Shown: one piece after another, positions 8,238-14,564 of the stretch
Numbering within the stretch: position 1 is the first letter of the stretch
How the letters are laid out: each line of letters opens with the position of its first letter
Assembly (NCBI GenBank): GCA_040220455.1
Contig: JAVJUS010000069.1
Span: forward strand, 1 to 23,402
From: JAVJUS01 sp040220455
GTDB lineage: Bacteria > Pseudomonadota > Alphaproteobacteria > DSM-16000 > Inquilinaceae
Direction: 5' to 3'
DNA length: 23,402 nucleotides
Program-made: the position numbers and the translations under genes
The notes under the pieces: generated by a model
Databases searched by the model: none
What the model saw: the letters and a program-made list of their open reading frames with translations, nothing else
What the model was told of the DNA's origin: nothing

Positions 8238-8873
8238 ATGGCCTTTGTCGACTGGTATGTCGAGGGGCGGGCCTTCGGGAACTGCACCTGCATCGACGGC
8301 TGCCCGTGCCAGTTCGAGGGGCGGCCGACCCTGGGCGGGTGCGACGGGTTCGAGGCGATCCGCATCGATCGCGGGCACTTCGGCGAAACCCGCCTGGACG
8401 GGCTCAGAACGCTGGTCCTGTATTCCTGGCCCGGCCCGATTTGGGAAGGCGGCGGCCAGATGCAGCCGATCATCGACGAGCGGGCCGACGCCGACCAGCG
8501 TGCGGCGCTGGAGACGATCCTGACCGGCGGCGAGACGGCCGACGCCGCGACCCACTGGTGGGTCTTCCGGGCCACCTCCGATACGCTCCACGAGACGCTG
8601 TTCCGCCCGATCGAGCTGGAGATGGACGTCCAGGCGCGCCGGGCCCGGGTGTCGATCCCGGGGATGGTCGAAGGCGAGGGCTTTCCGATCTACAGCCCGC
8701 ACAGCGGCAACGAGCATCGGGTGCGCATCGACATTCCCGCGGGCATCGAGTACCGGGTGGCCGAGATCGGCAAGGGTACCAGCCGGGCCGCCGGGGCCTT
8801 CACCGTGGAGACGCGGGAGAGCTACGGCCAGTTCTACGACCTGCGGCAGTCGCCGACCGGCATCCCGGGCTGA
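8238..8873 (+). CDS. DUF1326-family protein with an N-terminal cysteine cluster
   Basis: The 211-residue protein has the DUF1326 hallmark: a short N-terminal segment with clustered cysteines (Cys16, Cys18, Cys22, Cys24 in NCTCIDGCPC, plus Cys35). A beta-rich body with a WWVFRATSDT stretch follows. No signal peptide is visible. The family function is not established; the cysteine pattern suggests metal binding. A purine-rich GGAGGGGAGGG site precedes the ATG. The DUF2182 membrane gene starts 10 bases after its stop; these two families are often found side by side, which supports a shared, probably metal-related role. Confidence 0.88.
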   Translation: MAFVDWYVEGRAFGNCTCIDGCPCQFEGRPTLGGCDGFEAIRIDRGHFGETRLDGLRTLVLYSWPGPIWEGGGQMQPIIDERADADQRAALETILTGGETADAATHWWVFRATSDTLHETLFRPIELEMDVQARRARVSIPGMVEGEGFPIYSPHSGNEHRVRIDIPAGIEYRVAEIGKGTSRAAGAFTVETRESYGQFYDLRQSPTGIPG

Positions 8874-8883
8874 GGCGCGGGGC

Positions 8884-9744
8884 ATGGGCGCCACCGCCGC
8901 GGTCGAGCGGATCGCCCGGCGCGACCGGCTGGTGGTCGCGTTGGCGCTGGTCGTCATCACCGGCCTCGCCTGGCTCTATCTCGCCCTCGAGGCCGCGCGC
9001 ATGGCCGGCGGCGACATGGAAGGCATGGCGGGGGCCGGCGTGTCGGGAGCCGAGATGGCAGCGATGGCCGGGCCGATGCTGGGCACCTGGACGGCCACGG
9101 ATGCCGCGCTGATGTTCGCCATGTGGGCGATCATGATGGTCGCGATGATGCTGCCCTCCGCCGCGCCGATGATGCTCTTCTACGCGACGGTCGCCCGGCG
9201 GACGGGAGGCGGCGGGCCGGGCGTGGATCGGTCTGTGGATCGGTCGGGGGGCCGGTCGGCCGGCGGGCCGCTGGTCCACGGCGCCGCCTTCGCCGGCGCC
9301 TATGTCGTCGTCTGGACCGGCTTCTCGGCCTTGGCGACGGCGGCGCAATGGGCGCTGGAACGCGCCGCGCTGCTCTCGCCGATGATGGTGTCGACCAGCG
9401 CCGTTCTGGGCGGCGGTCTGCTGGTGCTCGCCGGGCTCTATCAGCTGACCCCGGTCAAGACGGCGTGCCTGCGCCACTGCCGCTCGCCGGCCCGGTTCCT
9501 GTCCCGCCACTGGCGCCCGGGCGCGGCCGGGGCGTTCCGGCTGGGGCTGGTCCACGGGCTTTTTTGCCTGGGTTGCTGCTGGCTGCTGATGGCGCTGCTG
9601 TTCGTCGGCGGCGTCATGAACCTGGCCTGGATCGCCGTCCTGACCGCCGTCGTCGCGCTGGAGAAGCTGGTGCCCCACGGCCCGTGGCTCGGCCGCGCCG
9701 CCGGTATCGCCCTGGTCGGGGCCGGCGCCGTGATGCTGGCGTGA
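8884..9744 (+). CDS. DUF2182 predicted metal-binding integral membrane protein
   Basis: The 286-residue protein has about six to seven hydrophobic segments. After the first (about 17-35) comes a methionine-rich loop, with Met at 40, 45, 48, 58, 61 and 65. A Met-dense helix follows (WAIMMVAMMLPSAAPMM, 81-97). Conserved family elements are TPVKTACLRHC, with Cys195, His198 and Cys199, and GLVHGLFCLGCCW, with His224, Cys228, Cys231 and Cys232. These are plausible soft-metal ligands. The loop near 114-125 carries a short tandem repeat (VDRS twice, then GGRS). The family corresponds to the predicted metal-binding membrane proteins of COG5486. Its function, perhaps copper or other metal handling, is unproven. 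Confidence 0.87.
   Translation: MGATAAVERIARRDRLVVALALVVITGLAWLYLALEAARMAGGDMEGMAGAGVSGAEMAAMAGPMLGTWTATDAALMFAMWAIMMVAMMLPSAAPMMLFYATVARRTGGGGPGVDRSVDRSGGRSAGGPLVHGAAFAGAYVVVWTGFSALATAAQWALERAALLSPMMVSTSAVLGGGLLVLAGLYQLTPVKTACLRHCRSPARFLSRHWRPGAAGAFRLGLVHGLFCLGCCWLLMALLFVGGVMNLAWIAVLTAVVALEKLVPHGPWLGRAAGIALVGAGAVMLA
9223..9257 (+). repeat. 12-bp tandem repeat inside the DUF2182 gene
   Basis: GTGGATCGGTC occurs at 9223-9233 and again at 9235-9245, followed by a degenerate third unit. It encodes VDRS-VDRS-GGRS in the loop between membrane segments two and three. It probably reflects a small in-frame slippage expansion. Confidence 0.55.
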
Positions 9745-9788
9745 GGCGCGATGATCGACGCCGGAAACAAGGCTGACCCGCGGGGAAA

Positions 9789-9864
<76 letters not shown>

Positions 9865-9879
9865 GCCGCGGGTGGCGGG

Positions 9880-9908
9880 GATATAGCAACCGGCGTTCGG
9901 CGGTGCAA
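9880..9908 (-). promoter_or_regulatory. Sigma70-type promoter of the tRNA-Lys gene
   Basis: On the minus strand TTGCAC (complement of 9903-9908) and TATATC (complement of 9880-9885) are separated by exactly 17 bases. The -10 ends 15 bases before the mature tRNA 5' end, giving a leader of about 8 nt. This is the best sigma70 match in the window. Confidence 0.72.
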
Positions 9909-9930
9909 GGCCGGGATTTCGGGTCCGGCC
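9909..9930 (-). terminator. Hairpin after the cytochrome c gene, possible terminator
   Basis: GGCCGG (9909-9914) and CCGGCC (9925-9930) form a 6-bp perfect stem with a 10-base loop. It lies 22 bases beyond the cytochrome stop and directly upstream of the tRNA -35 element. There is no long U tract, so factor-independent termination is uncertain. It could separate the two same-strand units. Confidence 0.3.
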
Positions 9931-9952
9931 CTGCGCGCCGGAAGCGCCCGGT

Positions 9953-10306
9953 CTACTCCACCGGCTGCTCCAGGGACCGGATAAAGGCGACCAGGTCTCT
10001 GACCGATTCCGGCTCCAGCAGGTAGCCGATCTGCGGCATCGTCGAATGGCTCGGTGGGAAGATGATGCGGCCGCGGATCTGGTCGTCCGATCGGAACACC
10101 GCGATCGACGCGAAACTCGGCGGATAGGTCTTGAACGCGCCGTCGGCCGAGATGTCATGACACGCGACGCAGTATTCCTGGGCCAGTTCCCGGCCATGGT
10201 CCACGGCGTCGTCGGCGTCTCCGGCCTCCTGGGCCCCGGCGGCGCCGGCCGCGGCGGCGAGGCCCGCGGCCAGCAGGGCGGTCGCGACGGCATGCCCGAT
10301 TCTCAT
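9953..10306 (-). CDS. Small periplasmic c-type cytochrome
   Basis: The 117-residue product begins MRIGHAVATALLAAG. A typical Sec signal peptide ends near residue 25 (AGA-QE), so the mature protein is periplasmic. The haem attachment site CVACH places Cys46, Cys49 and His50. The likely distal ligand is Met90 in STMPQIGYL, as in class I cytochromes c. The rest (ESVRDLVAFIRSLE) forms the usual C-terminal helix. The ATG at 10306 is chosen over 10321 because GGGGAGGAG lies just before it. It is monocistronic and divergent from a small membrane gene. The electron-transfer partner is unknown. Confidence 0.88.
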   Translation of the reverse strand: MRIGHAVATALLAAGLAAAAGAAGAQEAGDADDAVDHGRELAQEYCVACHDISADGAFKTYPPSFASIAVFRSDDQIRGRIIFPPSHSTMPQIGYLLEPESVRDLVAFIRSLEQPVE

Positions 10307-10441
10307 GGTCTCCTCCCCCATTCGTGTGCGCTTGGTGGGCGGCGCAGCGTCGCGCCGTCATCGCCGGAGCGTGCCGCCCTCGAGAGCCGACACACCATGA
10401 TGCACATCAAACCCCGCGCGCTCGCCCTGGGGCAGGCTGTC

Positions 10442-10468
10442 TTCCGCCCGGCGGCGGATTTCCGCCCG
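10442..10468. repeat. Short direct repeat and dyad upstream of the small membrane gene
   Basis: TTCCGCCCG occurs at 10442-10450 and 10460-10468, starting 18 bases apart. Overlapping it, GGCGGA (10453-10458) and TCCGCC (10461-10466) form a perfect dyad with a 2-base centre. It lies about 30 bases before the ATG at 10494, where an operator would fit. Chance is possible at this GC content. Confidence 0.25.
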
Positions 10469-10493
10469 CCGGCCACGAGAGGGGGGCCAGTCG

Positions 10494-10781
10494 ATGACCG
10501 ATACCGACCGCCTCGGCGACCCGGACTACCGCGCCGGGCTGGAGGAGAAGATCTACTCCGAGGCCGAAGCGCTGCAGCGCGACGCGGCCCTGCGCCGGCA
10601 GGCGCCGCTCCACGTCACCGGCATGGCGCTGACCGGGCTGATTCCGGCGGTGATCCTCACGGTCGTGATGATAGGCGGCGAGGAGTGGGTCCGCATGGGG
10701 ATCGTGGGCGTCCTGACGGCGGCCTTCGCCGGCATCGCCTCGCGCATCCGCTACCGCGCGGCGTTCCGGAACCTGGATTGA
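10494..10781 (+). CDS. Small two-TM protein of unknown function
   Basis: The 95-residue protein has a charged, probably helical N-terminus (1-38) containing DPDYRAGLEEKIYSEAEALQRD. Two hydrophobic segments follow at about 40-60 and 66-83, and a short basic C-terminus comes last (RIRYRAAFRNLD). A GAGGGGGG-rich site precedes the ATG. No family is recognised. It is divergent from the cytochrome c gene and convergent with the minus-strand operon that ends at 10813. Confidence 0.6.
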   Translation: MTDTDRLGDPDYRAGLEEKIYSEAEALQRDAALRRQAPLHVTGMALTGLIPAVILTVVMIGGEEWVRMGIVGVLTAAFAGIASRIRYRAAFRNLD

Positions 10782-10812
10782 GCGTGTGGCGCCGCGCAGC
10801 TCCGCCGGATGC

Positions 10813-10965
10813 TCATGACGTGGCCTTGGCGAAGTCCGGGGCGTAGTTGAGCCAGGTCGCATAGAGATGGCCGCAGCGCGGGCAGGCGGCCGGCGGGGGT
10901 GGGCTGTCGTATTCGTGGCCGCATTTCCAGCAGCGGAACCGGCCGAGCGGGGCCGTACGCCTCAT
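10813..10965 (-). CDS. 50-residue double-CxxC zinc-ribbon protein
   Basis: The ORF encodes 50 residues starting MRRTAPLGRFRCWKCGHEYD. It has two CxxC knuckles, Cys12-Cys15 (CWKC) and Cys28-Cys31 (CPRC), separated by a proline run, each followed by Gly-His. This is a rubredoxin/zinc-ribbon-type metal site. A GGAGG site precedes the ATG, and the start overlaps the epimerase stop as ATGA, so it should be translationally coupled as the last gene of the operon. The small size suggests a partner or regulatory subunit rather than an enzyme. The ligand could be zinc or iron. Confidence 0.75.
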   Translation of the reverse strand: MRRTAPLGRFRCWKCGHEYDSPPPPAACPRCGHLYATWLNYAPDFAKATS

Positions 10966-11918
10966 GTCCCGTCCTCCAGCCAGGCGACCGCGTCGATGAC
11001 CGACTCCTCGAGAGCGCGCAGCGACAGGCCGAGGTCGGCGGCGCCGGGCCGCCCGTCGAGCGCCAGCGGCCGGCCGGCGATGCGCACGCCCTCGATCGAG
11101 CCTGCGGGCGGCCGGCCGGTGACCCGGCCGACAGCCTCGCCGACGGCCGCCGCCGCCCAGGCGACCGGCGCCGGCACCCGTTGGCGTGGTGGGTGTACGT
11201 CCATGTGCGTCGCCATGATCTCGAACAGGCGGCGCAGGCGTACGGGCGGATGCGCGATGACGTACGCTTCCCCGGGCGTGCCGCGTGCCGCGGCGGCCGG
11301 GAAGGCGGCGGCGAGATCCCGCACATCGACGAAGGCGAGCGCGGCGTCGAGATAGGCGGGCAGGCGCCCCGCGACCACATCGGCCAGCAGCCGGGTCGGC
11401 GGCGTCCGGTTCGTGTCGCCGGGCCCGATCGGCGCCCCGGGACGGAGTATGACCGCCCGCAGCCCCGCCGCCGCGGCCTCGCGCACCGTCGACTCCGCCG
11501 CGATCTTGGAGCGCGTGTAGGGGCCCGCGACCCGCGTTGCCGCCGGATCGCGCGGGTCGGCGCCGGCCAGGACGACGGCGGTCGAAGTGTGCACCAGCGC
11601 CCCGACGCCCGCCGCGGCCGCGGCCTCCACCACCCGGCACGTGCCCAGGTGATTGACCCGCTCGTAGTCGCGTGGATCGTGCCGCCAGAGATCGGGCAGG
11701 CCGGCGATGTGGAAGACCCGCTCGACACCGTCCATCGCCGCCTTCAAGGCGCCGGCGTCGGTCACCGAGCCGGTGACGGATTCGACGTCCAGGGTGTCGG
11801 GCAGGGTGTCGGGCGGCGCGGCGAGGTCGAGCACGCGCACGCAACGGCCGGCGCCGAGAAGGCGCGTGACCAGGTGCCGGCCGATGAAGCCGGCGCCACC
11901 GGTGACGAGGTCGATCAT
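10962..11918 (-). CDS. hpnA: HpnA-type NAD-dependent epimerase/dehydratase (hopanoid-associated)
   Basis: This 318-residue extended short-chain dehydrogenase binds NAD(P) through GGAGFIG at 7-13. It has the catalytic Ser112 and the YxxxK pair Tyr134/Lys138. The segment GPGDTNRTPPTRLLADVVAGRLPAYLD (about 165-191) and the LWRHDPRDYERVN stretch resemble the hopanoid-associated sugar epimerase HpnA. The precise reaction of HpnA is not established; it is thought to act on a nucleotide sugar or head-group precursor. The ATG overlaps the stop of the paraoxonase-like gene (ATGA), and its own stop overlaps the zinc-ribbon start. A general 3-beta-HSD-like dehydrogenase is the main alternative. Confidence 0.75.
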   Translation of the reverse strand: MIDLVTGGAGFIGRHLVTRLLGAGRCVRVLDLAAPPDTLPDTLDVESVTGSVTDAGALKAAMDGVERVFHIAGLPDLWRHDPRDYERVNHLGTCRVVEAAAAAGVGALVHTSTAVVLAGADPRDPAATRVAGPYTRSKIAAESTVREAAAAGLRAVILRPGAPIGPGDTNRTPPTRLLADVVAGRLPAYLDAALAFVDVRDLAAAFPAAAARGTPGEAYVIAHPPVRLRRLFEIMATHMDVHPPRQRVPAPVAWAAAAVGEAVGRVTGRPPAGSIEGVRIAGRPLALDGRPGAADLGLSLRALEESVIDAVAWLEDGT

Positions 11919-13309
11919 GCCGGCGGTCCGGCGCTCGCGGACAGGCCGGGGCAGAACAGCAACCCCGCCTCGGTCACCGAGCCGAGCACGAGGCCGGCCC
12001 CCGTCTCGACCGCGATCGTCGCTGCCGGGAACACCGGGTCGCCGTCATCGGCGAGAATCACCCGACTCCGTCCGGTCGCCGGATCGACCCGCGTGACATG
12101 GGAGGAGGCGAGGCGGATGCCGGCCACGTCCTCGACCAGGGGCGCCAGCCAGGGCGTGCGGTGGATGGCGAGACCGATCAGGGAGTCGTGCACCGTCGCC
12201 AGCCAGGCGCCGTCGCGTGCCACTTCGAGGTTGTCCGGCCCGCCGTCCAGATCGATCCGGCGCCAGGTGTGCTCGCCGACGGCCGCGATGCTCGTGGGTT
12301 CGCCGTCGCCGCCCAGGTCGATCGGCGCTTCGAGCAGCGCCTGGTCGCGGGTCGGCGCGACGGCGAGGCGCCCGCCGGCGAGCGCGAGCCCATTGGCGAA
12401 GGCGAGGTTGTCGGCCACCGTGCGGATCGGATTGGCGAGTTCAACGGTTCCGATGGCCGATGCCGGATCCCAGCCGTCCGTCAGCGGGGCCGACTCCTCC
12501 GGCGCGACGGCGTCCGGGCCGGTCGCCAGGCCCGCGTCGGTGCGCCGGGCAGCCTCGGAAACGGCCTCGGGATCGGCCGCCGGATCAGCCGCCGGATCGG
12601 CCGCCGGATCGGCCGCCGGATCGGCGACCAGCACGATCCGGCCCCGGCGCGGGGCGAAGACCAGCTCGATCGCCCGGTCGAAGCCCTCGCAGGCGCGGCC
12701 GTCGAGGCTCGCGAGCACGCCGCCCGCGACGGGCACGACGTCATTGGCCCGGCACAGGCGCGGATCGGCGATCGTCGCGTGATGGGCGAGGGTCGTCCCG
12801 TCCAGGTCGAATAGCTCGATCACCGTCCCGCGGCCGCCCCGGTCGCCGTCGCGGCGGTTCACGACCGCCAGCCGATGCCCGCCCTCGGGCCGGGGGCGGG
12901 CGCCGATGCCGTGCGGGAAGAGCGGCCGGTCGGCCTGGAAGGCCTCGGACAGCCGGGCCAACGGCGGGACGCCGCCGGTCTCCCCGGCGGCGACGAGCGC
13001 CTCGACGGTCAGGGCGTAGAGCCCGGCTTCCAGGTCCGGATTCGCGTCGCCCGTGCTGCGGTCGTAGGCCGACAGGACGAGCCGGTCCTTGGCCGTGTCG
13101 CCACCCGGCAGAAGGACCATGTCCTCGACGCCCCGGATCTCGCCACCCTCCGCGGAGCGCAGGTCGACGGGCCGGCAGGCGTCGCGCATCCGTAGCGCCT
13201 CGGCGCCCGCGCTCCCGGCCGCCAGCGGCGTCGGGCGGTCGCCCGCGATCCAGAAAGCCGTCCCGCCGATCGTGACGGCTGCGACCAGGGTTGCGAAGGC
13301 GCGCCTCAT
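11915..13309 (-). CDS. Paraoxonase-like calcium-dependent lactonase/arylesterase (beta-propeller)
   Basis: The 464-residue protein has an N-terminal hydrophobic segment (about 5-22), so it is probably exported or membrane-anchored. The body matches the PON/SMP-30 propeller. GVEDM gives Glu62/Asp63, PHGI gives His133, LAVVN is at 147-151, AND gives Asn189/Asp190, FANGLAL gives Asn306, and PDNLEV gives Asp359/Asn360. These correspond to the calcium and catalytic ligands of paraoxonase. A C-terminal SSHVTRVDP and LGSVTEAGLLFC pattern also fits. Residues about 229-280 form an insertion that begins with AADP repeats. It starts 15 bases after the sulfotransferase stop and overlaps hpnA by 4 bases. 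The natural substrate is unknown; lactones or esters are likely from the family. Confidence 0.75.
   Translation of the reverse strand: MRRAFATLVAAVTIGGTAFWIAGDRPTPLAAGSAGAEALRMRDACRPVDLRSAEGGEIRGVEDMVLLPGGDTAKDRLVLSAYDRSTGDANPDLEAGLYALTVEALVAAGETGGVPPLARLSEAFQADRPLFPHGIGARPRPEGGHRLAVVNRRDGDRGGRGTVIELFDLDGTTLAHHATIADPRLCRANDVVPVAGGVLASLDGRACEGFDRAIELVFAPRRGRIVLVADPAADPAADPAADPAADPEAVSEAARRTDAGLATGPDAVAPEESAPLTDGWDPASAIGTVELANPIRTVADNLAFANGLALAGGRLAVAPTRDQALLEAPIDLGGDGEPTSIAAVGEHTWRRIDLDGGPDNLEVARDGAWLATVHDSLIGLAIHRTPWLAPLVEDVAGIRLASSHVTRVDPATGRSRVILADDGDPVFPAATIAVETGAGLVLGSVTEAGLLFCPGLSASAGPPA
12571..12625 (-). repeat. 12-bp tandem repeat encoding AADP units
   Basis: Four full copies of a 12-base unit (plus-strand form GATCGGCCGCCG, one copy with a single G-to-A change) and a partial fifth run from 12571 to 12625. 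They encode Ala-Ala-Asp-Pro repeats in a loop of the paraoxonase-like protein. Near-identity of the units suggests recent slippage. The length is a multiple of three, so copy-number changes stay in frame. Confidence 0.85.
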
Positions 13310-13324
13310 GCGGCGAGACGCCGC

Positions 13325-14419
13325 TCACTCCGCCGCCGCCGGTTCCGGCGCGGCATGGCCCCAGCGGGCCAGCGGCCCGGCGCATTCGCGGTTGATTCGG
13401 TCGATCGTGGCGGCATCGAGCGTGAAGCGGTTCTTGCGGTAGTCGCGCACGCTGTCGAGATAGGTGGCGAAATCCGGCCGTGCGTCGTCGAACCCCTCCA
13501 GCCGGAGTTCGTCATAGGCCCGCGCGACGGTGTCGAGCGGCCTCGCCTCCAGATCCTCGTAGCGCAGTTCGACATAGCGTCCCGGGCCCAGGCCCGCCGC
13601 CTCCTCGCTCGAGCGGTCGAGCAAGCGGTTGTACGTTCGCAGGATGAAGGTGTCGATATCGATATGGTCGTAGCGGTTCAGCGCCAGCTGCTCGAACAGC
13701 TTGGCGTAGAAGTTCCGCATCGAGACGAAGACCTCGTAGGGGCTGCGCACGATGTGGATGAAGCGGGCGCCGGGATAGAGCCGGGCGAGCAGGCCCAGGC
13801 GGGCCGTGTAGGCCGGATTCTTGATCAGCAGCGGCCGTCGCCCCTGGATCAGCCAGACCTTTCGCAGGAAGTAGTCGAGCCGGGCCGTCCAACGCTCAAT
13901 CTCGGCCGGCGAGCAGCCGTCGAAGAACACGGCTCGATTGAACGCATTCTCGAAGTTCTTCGGGAAATAGAGGCCGTGATAAAAGGAGAGATCCGTCATG
14001 TTGGCCATGGGGACCTCGTCCTCCTGCGGCGAATCGGGCCGTACCGGGATGTCGTCGATGAAGCGCCGCGCCGGCAGCATCGCCTCCAGCGCCGGGCGCA
14101 GCGCGGCGGCGATGCCGAACATGTCCCACGGGAGCCCGGCTGCGAGCGGGCTGACATATCCGAAGCCGCCCCGGCTCATGATGTTGTAGAGATGGGTCGT
14201 GCCGCTGCGCCAATGGCCGACGATGAAGATCGGCGGCGGCATGTCGGCGCGGCGGATTTGGCCCGCCATGACCGCACGCTCGGCGAGCGACACCGGCGTT
14301 CGGGCCAGGATGCCGGCGGCGATGCCCGCGGTGCGGGGCAGATGGCGCGCCGACACGCCGCCGTTGGCGGTGAGCGCCCGGGCGAAGGTCGCCGCGTCGC
14401 AGCCGAAAAGCGGGTGCAT
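13325..14419 (-). CDS. PAPS-dependent sulfotransferase family protein
   Basis: The 364-residue protein transfers sulfate from PAPS in known relatives. The 5'-phosphosulfate loop GHWRSGTTHL is at 68-77. The 3'-phosphate site is formed by Arg225 and Ser226 in IVRSPYEVFVSMRNFY. The intermediate LIKNPAYTARLGLL and ELRYEDLEARP segments match this family. No membrane segment is visible. The ATG at 14419 is preferred because longer in-frame starts up to 14575 would run into the divergent hpnB start and are Arg/Pro-rich and non-conserved; its ribosome binding site is poor. It is the first gene of a four-gene operon with the paraoxonase-like gene, hpnA and the zinc ribbon. The acceptor is unknown; a hopanoid or lipid head group is an inference. 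Confidence 0.85.
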   Translation of the reverse strand: MHPLFGCDAATFARALTANGGVSARHLPRTAGIAAGILARTPVSLAERAVMAGQIRRADMPPPIFIVGHWRSGTTHLYNIMSRGGFGYVSPLAAGLPWDMFGIAAALRPALEAMLPARRFIDDIPVRPDSPQEDEVPMANMTDLSFYHGLYFPKNFENAFNRAVFFDGCSPAEIERWTARLDYFLRKVWLIQGRRPLLIKNPAYTARLGLLARLYPGARFIHIVRSPYEVFVSMRNFYAKLFEQLALNRYDHIDIDTFILRTYNRLLDRSSEEAAGLGPGRYVELRYEDLEARPLDTVARAYDELRLEGFDDARPDFATYLDSVRDYRKNRFTLDAATIDRINRECAGPLARWGHAAPEPAAAE

Positions 14420-14456
14420 CGGGTCGATCCGTTTGGGGGTCGGTCCGTCAGGCGAA

Positions 14457-14479
14457 CGGGACGGGGCGCCGCCGTCCCG
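14457..14479. promoter_or_regulatory. Strong hairpin/dyad in the sulfotransferase-hpnB divergent region
   Basis: CGGGACGG (14457-14464) and CCGTCCCG (14472-14479) are perfect 8-bp inverted repeats with a 7-base centre that itself contains GGCGCC. It is central in the 145-base divergent gap. It may be an operator shared by both operons or a leader hairpin. I see no convincing sigma70 pair for either gene. Confidence 0.35.
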
Positions 14480-14564
14480 CCGGGCCCCGGCTTCCCGCCG
14501 GATCGACACCGTGCCGCGCACCGGCCGCTTGACCGGACGCGAGCGGGCAACGAGGGTGGCGCCC

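Noticed and set aside
14529..14557. TTGACC as a -35 element for hpnB
   Set aside because: A -10 at 17 bases would be GAGGGT, which is the ribosome binding site region and leaves no room for a leader.
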